Shown piece by piece: positions 49,486 through 58,812 of a DNA stretch of 64,000 bases. The notes under the pieces are model-generated. The model did no database searches and was not told where the DNA came from. It was given only the letters and a program-made list of their open reading frames with translations. This DNA is from DASUNQ01 sp044866775 (GTDB taxonomy: Bacteria; Acidobacteriota; Thermoanaerobaculia; Multivoradales; UBA5704). A program made the position numbers and the translations under genes. The first letter of the stretch is position 1. Each line of letters opens with the position of its first letter. The stretch lies in assembly GCA_044866775.1 (NCBI GenBank), contig JBIOUG010000120.1, positions 1 to 64,000 on the forward strand. The letters are read 5' to 3'.

Positions 49486-51945
49486 TCACTCGCTCCGCAG
49501 CACCCGCGCCGGGTCGGTGGCGCTCGCCGCCCGCGCCGGGACCAGGTTCGCCGCGAGGCCGACGGCGGCGAGGAGCGCGGCCGTAGTGGCGAAGGTCAGC
49601 GGGTCGAGCGGGCTGACGCCGAAGAGCATGTTGGCGACCAGCCGCGTGGCGCCCGAGGTCAGCAACAGCCCCACCACGAGCCCTGCGCCCACCACGATCA
49701 GCCCGCGCCGCACGACGAGAGCCAGCACGTCGGCGCGGCGGGCGCCGAGCGCCATGCGGATGCCGATCTCGCGGGCACGGAGCTGCACCGCGTAGGCCAT
49801 GACACCGTAGATCCCGACCGCGGCCAGCACCAGCGCCAGGACGCCGAAGAGCGCGAGGAGGGCGGCGCCCATGCGCGGCGCCCAGAGCGAGTTGGCGAGG
49901 ACGTCGTCGATCGTCGTCGCGCCGACCAGCGGCAGCGTGCGGTCGAGCGCGCGCAGCTCGCGCTGCATCTGGCCGAGCACCGGGCCCGGGTCGCCCGCCG
50001 CTCGTACCAGCAGGGTGACGCCCGAGGAGTGGCGCTGGTAGAGCGTCTGGTAGATGTAGGGCTGCGGGTCCTCGCCGAGGAAGTTGTACTTCATGTCGGG
50101 GGCCACGCCGACCACCTCGACGCTGTAATCGTCGCCGAAGAAGCGGAACCGCTTGCCGAGCGGGTCCTCGCCCGGCCAGTAGGTCTTGGCCATGGTTTCG
50201 TTGACGATCACCACCTTGGGCGCGTCCGCGCGGTCGCCCGGCAGGAAGTCGCGGCCGCGCCTGAGCGGCACTCCCAGGGCATCGAAGTAGCCGAGCCCGA
50301 CGGCGTTGACCTGGACGAAGCGGCCGTCGGTCGCGCTCTCTTGCCCTTCGCGGAACACGGTGCGCGCCATCGTCCCCTGCATCGGCCCACCCTGCGCCAC
50401 CACCGCCGCCTCGACTCCCGGCACCGAGCGCGCGCGCTCGAGCGCCCGCTCCCAGAACTGCTCGGCGCGCCGCTGACCGTAGCCCTGCATGCCGACGTCG
50501 AAGGACACCATAGCCAGCGGCCTCGGATCGAAGCCGGGGTCGATCTTCTGCGCCGCGGCGAGGCTGCGGACGAAGAGGCCCGCGCCGATCAGGGCGACCA
50601 GCGACAGCGCCACCTGCACCGCCACCAGCAGCTCGCGGAAGCCCACCCGCCGCCCGCGCGCCGCGCTCGGGTCGGTCGCCGCGTCCTTGACCGCGGAGAC
50701 GAGATTGGGGCGGCTCGCCTGGAGCGCCGGGGCGAGGCCGAAGAGGAGGCCGGTCAGCACCGACACGCCGAGGGTGAAGCCGAGCACGCGCCAGTCGAGC
50801 GGGAGGTCGAGGCCGATGTTGATCGGGAGCGGCAGGTTGGGGAGGAAGGCGAGCAGCGCGCGCCGTGCCCAGAGCGCCACCAGCAGCCCGCCGGCGCCGC
50901 CGCAGAGGGCGAGCACCAGGCTCTCGGTCAGGAGCTGGCGGACCAGGCGCGCCCGCCCGGCGCCGATCGAGAGCCGGATCGCGATCTCCCGGCGCCGGGC
51001 GCTGGCGCGGGCGAGCAGCAGGTTGGCGACGTTGGCGCAGGCGATGAGCAGCACCAGCGCGACGACGCTCATCAGCAGGGTCATCGCCGCCACCACGCCG
51101 CCGCGGAAGCCGGGGTTGATCGTCGCCTCAGCGAAGCGCACGAGCTGCACCGTCCGGTCCTGGTTGTCCTTGGGATAGGTCTGCTGCAGCCGCTTGCCGA
51201 TGCCCTCGAGCTCAGCCCGCGCCGCCTCGAACGTCACCCCGGGCTGCAAGCGGCCGATCGAGAAGATGAACAGGCCGCGCCGCTCGTTGTACCAGTTCAT
51301 CGAGTCGCCGGGGCGGAACAGGCGGTTCATCGCCATCGGCACCCAGAGCGCCGGCTGCACGCCGACGTCGGTGCCCTTGAAGCTGGCGGGCGCGACGCCG
51401 ATGACGGTGAACGGCTGGCTGTTGACCAGGATCTTGCGCCCCGGCGCGTCGGCCGCGCCGCCCAGCTTCTCCAGCCAGAAGCGGTGGCTGACCACCGCCA
51501 CCGGATGGGCGCCGGGCACGCCGTTCTCCTCGGGCGTGAAGGCGCGGCCGAGGACGGGCTCGATGCCGAGGGTGCGGAAGTAGTTGTCCGACACCATCTG
51601 GCCGACGACCAGCTCGCCCTCCCCCGCCCCCGTGGCGACGCTCATCCCCGTCCAGTCGTAGCCCATCATCTCCGCGAAGACCTGGTTCTGCTCGCGATAG
51701 TCCTTCCAGTTGAGGTGCGAGAGCGGGGCGAAGCCGGGGTTGCGCTCGTCCTTGGTGAAGAGCGAGACGAGCCGGTCCGGCTCCGCGACCGCCAGCGGGC
51801 GGAAGAGCAGGGCGTTGACGACGCTGAAAATCGTGGCGTTGGCGCCGATGCCGAGCGCCAGCGAGAGGATCGCCGCCGCGCTCAGCACCGGGCGCTGCAG
51901 CAGCATGCGGGCGCCGAAGCGGAGGTCCTGCAGGAAGTTGGTCAT
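49486..51945 (-). CDS. ADOP-type ABC transporter permease (duplicated MacB/FtsX-like)
   Basis: An 819-residue inner-membrane permease with two MacB-type periplasmic domains and two FtsX-like membrane halves. The start MTNFLQDLRFGARMLLQRPVLSAAAILSLALGIGANATIFSVVNALLFRPL is the hallmark of the acidobacterial duplicated orphan permease family. The central FtsX unit (VVAAMTLLMSVVALVLLIACANVANLLLARASARRREIAIRLSIGAGRARLVRQLLTES) and the C-terminal one (LLALFGVLALVLAAVGIYGVMAYAVQLRAREIGIRMALGARRADVLALVV) are clear. No ATPase gene is adjacent, as is usual for orphan members. It may export peptides or lipids, or work in mechanotransmission. Highly diagnostic for Acidobacteriota. Confidence 0.93.
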   Translation of the reverse strand: MTNFLQDLRFGARMLLQRPVLSAAAILSLALGIGANATIFSVVNALLFRPLAVAEPDRLVSLFTKDERNPGFAPLSHLNWKDYREQNQVFAEMMGYDWTGMSVATGAGEGELVVGQMVSDNYFRTLGIEPVLGRAFTPEENGVPGAHPVAVVSHRFWLEKLGGAADAPGRKILVNSQPFTVIGVAPASFKGTDVGVQPALWVPMAMNRLFRPGDSMNWYNERRGLFIFSIGRLQPGVTFEAARAELEGIGKRLQQTYPKDNQDRTVQLVRFAEATINPGFRGGVVAAMTLLMSVVALVLLIACANVANLLLARASARRREIAIRLSIGAGRARLVRQLLTESLVLALCGGAGGLLVALWARRALLAFLPNLPLPINIGLDLPLDWRVLGFTLGVSVLTGLLFGLAPALQASRPNLVSAVKDAATDPSAARGRRVGFRELLVAVQVALSLVALIGAGLFVRSLAAAQKIDPGFDPRPLAMVSFDVGMQGYGQRRAEQFWERALERARSVPGVEAAVVAQGGPMQGTMARTVFREGQESATDGRFVQVNAVGLGYFDALGVPLRRGRDFLPGDRADAPKVVIVNETMAKTYWPGEDPLGKRFRFFGDDYSVEVVGVAPDMKYNFLGEDPQPYIYQTLYQRHSSGVTLLVRAAGDPGPVLGQMQRELRALDRTLPLVGATTIDDVLANSLWAPRMGAALLALFGVLALVLAAVGIYGVMAYAVQLRAREIGIRMALGARRADVLALVVRRGLIVVGAGLVVGLLLTSGATRLVANMLFGVSPLDPLTFATTAALLAAVGLAANLVPARAASATDPARVLRSE

Positions 51946-51994
51946 GGCGTGGCTCCCCGGACCCCATCTCCTACGCCATCAAGGGCGCCGAGTT

Positions 51995-54847
51995 TCAGGG
52001 GCCGTCGAGCACCGCCCGCACCGCCCGCCCGAACTCCTCGGCCGAGAAGGGCTTCTGCAGGAAGGTCGCGGGCTCGTCCGCCGCCGCCTCTCCCTCGCGC
52101 CCCGACATGAGGAGCACCCGCGTCGCCGGACGCAGCGCGCGGAGCCGGGTCGCCAGCTCGCGCCCGTTCATCTCGGGCATGCTGACGTCGGTGAGGAGCA
52201 GGTCGAGCGGCCCGCTGTGGCGCTCGGCCATCGCCAGTCCCTCCCGCCCAGAGCCGGCGACCAGCGCCCGGTAGCCGAGGCTCTGCAGCAGCTCGACCAC
52301 GACCTCTCGCACCACCGGCTCGTCCTCGACCACCAGCACGGTTTCGCTGCCGCGGGCGGCGGCGGCCGGACCCTCCGCCGTCTCGAACTCGCCCTCCGCG
52401 TCCACCTCGGGCAGGTAGATGCTGAAGCGCGCGCCTTCGCCGGGCGCGCTGTCGACGGCGATGTGGCCGCCGCTCTGCTTGACGATGCCGTAGGCCGTCG
52501 AGAGCCCGAGGCCGGTCCCTTCGCCGTGCTGGCGGGTGGTGAAAAAGGGCTCGAAGACGCGCGCCTGGGTCGCGGCGTCCATCCCGGTGCCGGTGTCGGC
52601 GACGGTGAGCAGCACGTAGCGCCCGGCGGGCAGGTCGCCGTGCGGCGGCCGCTCGCCCGGCCGCACCTCGAGCGGCGCCGTGCGCAGCGTCAGGCGCCCC
52701 CCGTGCGGCATGGAGTGGCGCGCGTTGACCGCCATGTTGAGCAGGATGTGCTCCATCCGTCCGGGGTCGATGCGCACCTTGCCCAGCCGCGGGTGGAGCT
52801 CGGTCTCGAGCCTCACGTCGTCGCCGATCAGCCGGCGCAGCATTTTCTCGATGGAGCTCACGACGTCGTTGAGGTCGACCACCTCCGCCTCCATCGGCTG
52901 GCGGCGCGCGAAGGTGAGGAGGTCGCGGGTGAGGGTGGCGGCCTTCCGCCCGGCCTCGTAGATGGCGTTGAGGCGGGGGCCGAGCGCGGCGTCGTCGCCA
53001 TGCTCGGAGAGCAGGAGGTCGGTGTAGCCGAGGATGACCAGCAGGCAGTTGTTGAAGTCGTGAGCGACTCCCGAGGCGAGGCGGCCGATGGCCTCCATCT
53101 TCTGCGCGTGCAGGAGCTGCAGGTGGCTGCGCCGGGTCTCCTCCTCGGCCGCCTTGCGCTGCGCGATCTCCTGCTGCGCCTGCTCGTAGAGGCGGATGTT
53201 CTCCACCATCGACGCGATCTGGTTGGCGACCGTCGCCAGCAGCTGGATGTCGCCCGCCGGGTAGTAGTCGTCGGGATCGCGCCGCCCGAGCAGCCAGGCG
53301 CCGATCACCTCGCCCTGGACGGCGATCGGCAGCATCAGCCGCACCCAGGCGAAGCGCTCCGCCGGCAGGGCCCGGGCCGGCGGCAGGTACGAGCCGGCGC
53401 GGGCGAGCAGCCCGCGCACGGCGGCGGCGCCGGGAGGCCCCTCGCCCGCGGGCGCCGCCTGCTCGTAGAGCACGGTGACGGTCTCGCCCTCGAACAGGTA
53501 GAGAGCCGACTGGCGGATGAGCAGGGTGGGCATGATCTCGTCGCGGACCGCTCGCGCCAGACTCACGCGGTCGAAGGCGGCGGGGATGCGGGCGGCGACC
53601 AGCTCCACGACCGCCGCGTGCGTGTGCCTGATGCCGAAGACGCGCCGGTCGACCAGCGCCTGGAAGCGTGTCCTCAAGGCCGGCGCGGCGGCGACCAGCG
53701 TCACCGAGAGGAAGAGCATCACGATGGAGAAGCGGTGGCGGAGGTAGACGAGGGTCACCACGTAGAGCGGCACGGTGAGCGCGAGGAACCCGAACATGCC
53801 GAGCAGCCGGTTGGCGCGGAACTCGAGCGCCGACAGGCGGTGCTTGTAGATGGCGTAGAGGTAGCTGAGCGGCAGCATGGGGATTGCGAGCAGCGTCACC
53901 GCGAGGACCGACATCCCGAGCAGACCGCCGCCGGCCGCCAGCAGGTCGCGCTTCGTCACCAGCGGCAGCACGACGAACGAGAGGAACACCGGGGCGAAGC
54001 TCACGGCGACACCGAAGGCCATGATGCGGCTGGCCACCCGGTCGGCGGCGGTGGCCGGCAGCAGCAGGCGCAGCCCGAGGAGGGCGAGCGAGAGAGTCAC
54101 CCCGGCGGCGAAGGAGAGCACGTAGAGGTACTCGAGGTCGGCGAGCAGGCCCTTGGCGTCGAGCGCCACCAGCAGGAGCGACACGGCGTAGAGCGGCGCC
54201 AGCAGCGCCCAGCGCCGGCGGCCGAGGAGCGGCGACGGCAGCAGGAGATGGAGGTGGACGGCGACCGGCAGGAACAGCCACACGACGACATGGAACACGA
54301 CCGCCGCGCCGTCGGCATGGCGCCCCGACGCCAGACCCGAGGCGAGCATCGAGGCGGTGACGTAGCTGAACAGCACCAGCGCCAGCCAGCGCTCGTCGCG
54401 CGGGCGCAGGAAGACCACGAGCGTCGTTCCCATGAGCCAGAAGGTCAGCGGCAGCAGGCCGATGAGCAGCGCCTGCGCCAGCGGCGGTCCGAGCTCGGTG
54501 CGCAGCCGCACCGCGAGCCTCTGCGGCGTGCCGTCGCGCAGCAGCCGCAGCTCGGCGCGGCCGTCGCCGGCGAACGGCGCCAGCAGCTCGAGGCTGCGGT
54601 CGCGGCGGAACTGCTCGAGCGTCAAGTCGTCGATCGCCAGCACCCGGTCGCCCACCTGCGGGCAGGACTCTGCGGGCGGGCAGCGATCGACGTCGATCAC
54701 CTGCCAGGTGGAAGGCATCAGCGTGAAGCCGGCATCGGGGATCTCCGAGGCGGCGGCGTAATAGAGCGAGGCCGCCAATACGACCAGCGACACGGCCACC
54801 CATGCGAGGTCGCCGCCCTCCGGCGCGAGCCGCCCGCGACGCACCAT
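51995..54847 (-). CDS. Membrane hybrid histidine kinase with PDZ-like, GAF and receiver domains
   Basis: A 950-residue hybrid sensor kinase. After one N-terminal helix there is a PDZ-like periplasmic region (about residues 45-115, VGDRVLAIDDLTLEQFRR), then about seven membrane helices (125-370), a GAF-like domain (about 420-560), a HisKA domain with His596 in GVAHDFNNCLLVILGYTDLL, an HATPase domain (NMAVNARHSM, VADTGTGMD, GEGTGLGLSTAYGIVKQSGG) and a C-terminal receiver with Asp887 in LDLLLTDVSMPEMNG. The ATG at 54847 is preferred, being 10 bases after the prenyl synthase gene; the open frame runs 92 residues further upstream but that part is antisense-like. The target regulator is not in the window. 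Confidence 0.9.
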   Translation of the reverse strand: MVRRGRLAPEGGDLAWVAVSLVVLAASLYYAAASEIPDAGFTLMPSTWQVIDVDRCPPAESCPQVGDRVLAIDDLTLEQFRRDRSLELLAPFAGDGRAELRLLRDGTPQRLAVRLRTELGPPLAQALLIGLLPLTFWLMGTTLVVFLRPRDERWLALVLFSYVTASMLASGLASGRHADGAAVVFHVVVWLFLPVAVHLHLLLPSPLLGRRRWALLAPLYAVSLLLVALDAKGLLADLEYLYVLSFAAGVTLSLALLGLRLLLPATAADRVASRIMAFGVAVSFAPVFLSFVVLPLVTKRDLLAAGGGLLGMSVLAVTLLAIPMLPLSYLYAIYKHRLSALEFRANRLLGMFGFLALTVPLYVVTLVYLRHRFSIVMLFLSVTLVAAAPALRTRFQALVDRRVFGIRHTHAAVVELVAARIPAAFDRVSLARAVRDEIMPTLLIRQSALYLFEGETVTVLYEQAAPAGEGPPGAAAVRGLLARAGSYLPPARALPAERFAWVRLMLPIAVQGEVIGAWLLGRRDPDDYYPAGDIQLLATVANQIASMVENIRLYEQAQQEIAQRKAAEEETRRSHLQLLHAQKMEAIGRLASGVAHDFNNCLLVILGYTDLLLSEHGDDAALGPRLNAIYEAGRKAATLTRDLLTFARRQPMEAEVVDLNDVVSSIEKMLRRLIGDDVRLETELHPRLGKVRIDPGRMEHILLNMAVNARHSMPHGGRLTLRTAPLEVRPGERPPHGDLPAGRYVLLTVADTGTGMDAATQARVFEPFFTTRQHGEGTGLGLSTAYGIVKQSGGHIAVDSAPGEGARFSIYLPEVDAEGEFETAEGPAAAARGSETVLVVEDEPVVREVVVELLQSLGYRALVAGSGREGLAMAERHSGPLDLLLTDVSMPEMNGRELATRLRALRPATRVLLMSGREGEAAADEPATFLQKPFSAEEFGRAVRAVLDGP

Positions 54848-54857
54848 CCCGGCCGCC

Positions 54858-55811
54858 TCAACCCTCGGCAAGCACTGCGGCCGCGTCGGCGCCGGCCCGC
54901 GCGAGCAGTTGCTCGAGCGGCTGGTGCTGCAGGGCCAGGAGCTCCCGCAGGGGCGTCGGGTCGACGACGGGCGCCGCCGCAAGCAGCGCACGGCTCTCCC
55001 GCGCCAGCGCCACCAATCGGTAGGCGCAATAGGCCACGGCGCCGCTGCGGGCCAGGATCTCCTGGGCGGCGGCGAGGGCCGATGGCTCGCCGGCCCTCGC
55101 CGCCAGCGCGGCGAAGGCCTCACGCTCGGGGTGGTCGGCGACGCTGGCGTAGAGGAGCGCGAGATTGCCGCGGCAGCGGGTCCAGTCGGCGCTCGCCGGC
55201 ACGGCGAGGGCGTCGGCGAGGTCGTCGCTCACCTGGATGAAGCGTCCCATCGCGGCGCCGAGTCGCCCGAGGGCCGCGACGGTGGGCGGGGCGCCGCCGC
55301 CGAGGAGGGCGCCGAGCTCGAGTGCCGCGGCGAAGAGCGGCGGCGCTTTCGCGCCGACCACCCGCCAGTACTCCTCTTCGTCCGCCGGCTCACCGGCGTC
55401 GAGGTCCTGCCCGCGCGCGGTCGCGAGCATCATCCGTGCGAAGCAGCCTTGGAGCGCGGCGTGGATCGCCGCCGCGGCCGGCGCGCCGTCGAGCAGCACG
55501 TGGCCCGCCGCCTGGAAGGCGCAGGCGAGGTTCGCGGCGCGGGCCTGCCCGATGCGCCGATAATCACCCTGCGGGTCCTCGTCGAGCAGGTCGTCGATGA
55601 GGTGGATGCTGGTGAACGCGCAGAAGACGGCGGCGGCGCCGGGCTGCGCCTGCTCCGCGCTGCCGCCGACCGCCCGGCAGCCGGCCACCGGATACTCCCA
55701 CGCCGAGCGGCCCGCGCAATGCACGGCGCGCTCGGCGTAGGTGATCGCCTCCGGCCACGCCGCCATCTCGGGCAGCGCGCGAAGCCGCTCGACGATGAGA
55801 TTGAACCTCAC
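54858..55811 (-). CDS. Trans-isoprenyl diphosphate synthase-like protein
   Basis: A 317-residue protein of the all-alpha polyprenyl synthetase family, which condenses isopentenyl diphosphate with allylic diphosphates. The two aspartate-rich motifs are present: the first is HLIDDLLDED (Asp73, Asp74, Asp77) and the second is FIQVSDDLADA (Asp196, Asp197, Asp200). The Lys/Arg residues of the ordinary first-condensing GKxxR motif are not obvious, so it may belong to a divergent or regulatory subgroup. The GTG at 55811 overlaps the stop codon of a 51-residue upstream ORF as GTGA, which fixes the start better than the TTG at 55877. It lies directly before the hybrid kinase. The product chain length cannot be predicted. 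Confidence 0.85.
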   Translation of the reverse strand: MRFNLIVERLRALPEMAAWPEAITYAERAVHCAGRSAWEYPVAGCRAVGGSAEQAQPGAAAVFCAFTSIHLIDDLLDEDPQGDYRRIGQARAANLACAFQAAGHVLLDGAPAAAAIHAALQGCFARMMLATARGQDLDAGEPADEEEYWRVVGAKAPPLFAAALELGALLGGGAPPTVAALGRLGAAMGRFIQVSDDLADALAVPASADWTRCRGNLALLYASVADHPEREAFAALAARAGEPSALAAAQEILARSGAVAYCAYRLVALARESRALLAAAPVVDPTPLRELLALQHQPLEQLLARAGADAAAVLAEG

Positions 55812-55963
55812 TCGGCCGGGTCCCAGACCGGCCAGCTCGGAGGGATCGGATCGAACAGCGCGCCGTCGAGCCGGCAAAGCGTGCGCAGCGCGTCGAGCAG
55901 GTGGTCGCGAGCGGACGAAGTGAGGCGGGCGTGGAAGCTGGCGATGGTCAAGGGCATGAGCAT
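55808..55963 (-). CDS. Small 51-residue protein upstream of the prenyl synthase
   Basis: An ORF below the usual length cut-off: ATG at 55963 (or 55957), with AGGAGACC just upstream, coding for a helix-like start (LTIASFHARLTSSARDHLLD) and a Pro/Trp-rich end (IPPSWPVWDPAE). Its stop overlaps the GTG of the prenyl synthase gene as GTGA, which is typical of real coupled genes. A perfect 7-bp hairpin precedes its ribosome-binding site, and an AT-rich promoter-like region with TATAAG lies around 56010-56015. I do not recognise it. It could be a leader peptide that controls the downstream gene or a small regulatory subunit. Confidence 0.6.
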   Translation of the reverse strand: MLMPLTIASFHARLTSSARDHLLDALRTLCRLDGALFDPIPPSWPVWDPAE

Positions 55964-55973
55964 GGTCTCCTGT

Positions 55974-55994
55974 CGAGGGGATGCGCTCCCCTCG
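55974..55994 (-). promoter_or_regulatory. Hairpin in the leader of the small-protein/prenyl synthase/kinase operon
   Basis: Arms CGAGGGG (55974-55980) and CCCCTCG (55988-55994) pair perfectly around a 7-base loop. It lies about 10 bases upstream of the 51-residue ORF start and next to its AGGAG site, so it could affect translation. Confidence 0.4.
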
Positions 55995-56191
55995 GGTTGG
56001 TTGGACTACTTATAAGACGATTGCGTAAACACGATACTCGACATTCGGCGGAGTTTGGAGGGGGCAGCTTGGCTGATCCTTAATCGTTGTAGGACGTCTC
56101 CCGACAGCCGAACGACCGCTTCGCCGACACGTCGGCGCGAGCTCCCACCCTGTAGACTCCCCGCGCCACGAACGACGAGGAGGCGCGGCCC

Positions 56192-58147
56192 ATGACCATC
56201 CGTCCCTCTACCCTGCGGCGGCTCGCTCTCGCGGCGGCCGCGCCGGCGGTGCTCGTCGCCGCCCTCGCCGGCCGGCCGGGCGCCGCCCGCACCGCCAAGC
56301 CGGTGCTCCATGCGCGCCATTGGCTGGCGATCACCGGCAAGCCGCTCGCCGCCACCGCCGGGGCGATGATGTTCCAGAAGGGAGGCAACGCCGTCGACGC
56401 GGCGGCCGCGATGCTCGCCGCGACCTGCACGATGTGGGACACGCTGGGATGGGGGGGCGAGACCCAGGCCCTGATCTGGGACCCCCGAGCGCGCAAGGTG
56501 ATCGCGCTCAACGCCCTCGGCGTCGCCCCGACCGGCGCCACGCCCGAGTTCTACCGCGGCCAGGGCATGCAGTACCCGCCGGAGTTCGGGCCGCTGGCCG
56601 CGGTGACTCCGGGCACTCCCGGCGGGCTCCTCGTCATGCTCGCCGAATACGGCCGCCTGTCGCTCGCCGACGTGCTGGCGCCGGCCATCCAGATGGCCGA
56701 CGGCTTCCCCATCGAGCGCCAGCTCGCCGACCGCATCGAGGCCGAGAAGGCGCGCTTGCAGGAGTGGCCGGCCTCGCGCGCGGCCTTCCTGCCGCACCTC
56801 GGGCAGCCGCGCGAGGCGCCACGGGCGGGCGAGATCTTCCGCCAGCCCGACCTCGCGGCAACCCTGCGCAAGCTGGTCGAGGCCGAGCGGGCCGCGCTCG
56901 CCGCGGGCAAGACGCGGAAGGAGGCGATCCAGGCGGCCTACGACCGCTTCTACGAGGGAGACGTCGCCGCGGAGCTGGTGCGCGGCACGCGCGAGCAGGG
57001 CGGCCTCATCACCCGCGACGACCTGGCGCGCTGGCAGGTGCGGATCGAGGAGCCGGTGAGCACGAGCTACAAGGGCGTCGAGGTCTACAAGCTCACCACC
57101 TGGACGCAGGGGCCGGCGCTGCTCCAGGCCTTGAACATCCTCGAGCCGCTCGAGCTGCGCGACATGGGCCTCAACAGCGCGCGCTACATCCACACGCTCT
57201 ACCAGGCGATGAGCTTGGCCTTCGCCGACCGCGACTTCTACTACGGCGATCCCTACGCGCCGCCCGAGGAGCCGGTGCGCGGGCTGCTGTCGAAGCCGTA
57301 CGCCGAGGCGCGGCGCAAGACGATCGATTGGGAGAGGAACGACCCGGCGGTCAGGCCCGGCGACCCCTTCCCGTTCGAGGGTAAGAAGAACCCCTACCTC
57401 GATCTGCTCGAGGTGTGGGGGACGCCGGCGGCCAAGGGCTGGACGCAGCCGCACCATGCCCAAGGCGCGAAGGCTTTCGCGCCGTTCCGATCAACGCCAG
57501 GCGCGCTTTCCGTTGCGCGACCAGCGCGACGGGCGCCGCAGACGGGCTTCGACGAGGCCTTCCGCGCCGGCACCACCTCGGTCATGGCGGCCGACGAGGA
57601 AGGGTGGGTGGTCTCGATGACGCCGAGCGGCGGCTGGGTGCCCGCCTTCGTCGCCGGCCGGACCGGCGTCGGCCTCTCGCAGCGCATGCAGAGCTTCGTC
57701 CTCGACCCGGCGGAGAACCCCTTCAACGTCCTCGCCCCCGGCAAGCGCCCGCGCGTCACGCTGACCCCGAGCCTCGCGGTGAAGAACGGCCGTCCCTGGC
57801 TCGCCTTCGCCGTCCAGGGCGGCGACACCCAGGACCAGAACCTCCTCCAGTTCTTCCTCGACGTCGTCGAGTTCGGGATGACCGTGCAGGAGGCGGCCGA
57901 GGGCCCCAACATCACCAGTTACCAGATGCGCAGCTCCTTCGGCGAGCACGAGGCGCAGCCCGGGCGCATCACGGTGCACGCGAGCACCCCGCCGTGGGTG
58001 CGCGCCGAGCTGCAGCGCATGGGGTACAAGGTCGAGGTCGACGAGCGCACCTCCGGCCCGATCAACGCCATCCTCCTCGACCACGAGCACGGCACGATGT
58101 GGGGCGGCTCCTCCGACTTCGGCGAGGACTACGGGATCGGGTGGTGA
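56192..58147 (+). CDS. Exported gamma-glutamyltranspeptidase-family protein
   Basis: A 651-residue member of the gamma-glutamyltransferase family, which hydrolyses or transfers gamma-glutamyl groups of glutathione or related amides in the periplasm. It has a signal peptide (LALAAAAPAVLVAALAGRPGAARTA) and the family start (GKPLAATAGAMMFQKGGNAVDAAAAML). The autocleavage site is probably Thr461 in FRAGTTSVMAADEEG, where the usual TTH is TTS. GTRVGLSQRMQSFVLDPAENPFNVL-like text and PRVTLTPSLAVKNGRPWLAFAVQGGDTQDQ follow, the typical small-subunit signature. An insertion of about 30 residues (422-451) of low-complexity Arg/Ala text precedes the Thr site, and its DNA contains a perfect hairpin (57464-57483). 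Otherwise intact. Confidence 0.9.
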   Translation: MTIRPSTLRRLALAAAAPAVLVAALAGRPGAARTAKPVLHARHWLAITGKPLAATAGAMMFQKGGNAVDAAAAMLAATCTMWDTLGWGGETQALIWDPRARKVIALNALGVAPTGATPEFYRGQGMQYPPEFGPLAAVTPGTPGGLLVMLAEYGRLSLADVLAPAIQMADGFPIERQLADRIEAEKARLQEWPASRAAFLPHLGQPREAPRAGEIFRQPDLAATLRKLVEAERAALAAGKTRKEAIQAAYDRFYEGDVAAELVRGTREQGGLITRDDLARWQVRIEEPVSTSYKGVEVYKLTTWTQGPALLQALNILEPLELRDMGLNSARYIHTLYQAMSLAFADRDFYYGDPYAPPEEPVRGLLSKPYAEARRKTIDWERNDPAVRPGDPFPFEGKKNPYLDLLEVWGTPAAKGWTQPHHAQGAKAFAPFRSTPGALSVARPARRAPQTGFDEAFRAGTTSVMAADEEGWVVSMTPSGGWVPAFVAGRTGVGLSQRMQSFVLDPAENPFNVLAPGKRPRVTLTPSLAVKNGRPWLAFAVQGGDTQDQNLLQFFLDVVEFGMTVQEAAEGPNITSYQMRSSFGEHEAQPGRITVHASTPPWVRAELQRMGYKVEVDERTSGPINAILLDHEHGTMWGGSSDFGEDYGIGW

Positions 58148-58221
58148 TGGCCGGGGGCTTGGCTACCGCCTTGGAGTTGGGTGGGAGACGCGGTGCTACA
58201 CTTGCGGACGGAGTGGCGAAG

Positions 58222-58776
58222 ATGTCGACGGTCGCGACAGGGAAGCTGACCGCGGACGAGTTCTTGGCTCTCGCTCCGCGCTACGGCAAGTCCGAGTTGA
58301 TCCGGGGGGAGGTGGTCCGGCTGACTCCGGCGGGCTGGGGGCATGGGGTCGTGGCGATGCGCATCGGCGTCCAACTCGCCACCTTCGTCGACGCCCACGG
58401 ACTCAGCCTGGTTTGCGCCGCCGAGACCGGCTTCGTGCTCTCTCGCAACCCGGACACCGTGCGTGCGCCCGACGCCGCCTTCGTCTCCCGCGAACGGCTC
58501 GGAGGCGCGACGCACGCCGAGAAGTTCCTGCCCTTCGCGCCCGACCTCGCGGTCGAGGTGGTCTCGCCGGACGACCGCCCCAAGGAGATCCAGGCCAAGG
58601 TTAGCGACTGGTTCGCCGCCGGCACCCGGGGGGTGTGGGTGCTCTATCCCGCCCAGGCCGCCGTGCACGTGCACCGATCGCCCACCGAAGTGCAGATCCT
58701 CCACCGCGCCGACGCCCTCACCGACGCCGAGCTCCTCCCCGGCTTCGCCTGCCCGCTCGCCGAGCTGTTTCGCTGA
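58222..58776 (+). CDS. Uma2-family (DUF820) putative endonuclease
   Basis: A 184-residue PD-(D/E)XK-superfamily protein of the Uma2 type. Features are TADEFLALAPRYGKSELIRGEVVRLTPAGWGHGVV near the N-terminus, the metal-binding APDAAFVSRERL and FAPDLAVEVVSPDDRPKEIQAKVSDWFAAGTRGVWVL (Asp, Glu and Lys of the fold), and a short C-terminal strand pair. The ATG at 58222 has a GGAG site about 10 bases upstream; the frame is also open from an ATG at 58147 that overlaps the transpeptidase stop. Uma2 proteins are common in multicopy in cyanobacteria and acidobacteria; their biological role is uncertain. The IS1-like element is inserted 44 bases downstream. Confidence 0.88.
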   Translation: MSTVATGKLTADEFLALAPRYGKSELIRGEVVRLTPAGWGHGVVAMRIGVQLATFVDAHGLSLVCAAETGFVLSRNPDTVRAPDAAFVSRERLGGATHAEKFLPFAPDLAVEVVSPDDRPKEIQAKVSDWFAAGTRGVWVLYPAQAAVHVHRSPTEVQILHRADALTDAELLPGFACPLAELFR

Positions 58777-58812
58777 CGCCACGCCGCCCGCGAAACTAAG
58801 TAGGACGCTACC

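Noticed and set aside
49049..49795. Open frame through the 21-bp repeats and into the permease gene
   Set aside because: Open because 21 is a multiple of 3 and stop codons are rare in such GC-rich DNA. It starts at a TTG without a ribosome-binding site and runs antisense into a firm gene, so I list the repeats instead.
54848..55123. 92-residue N-terminal extension of the hybrid kinase
   Set aside because: Overlaps the prenyl synthase gene in another frame, is Arg/Pro/Ser-rich, and a good ATG follows the synthase stop by 10 bases.
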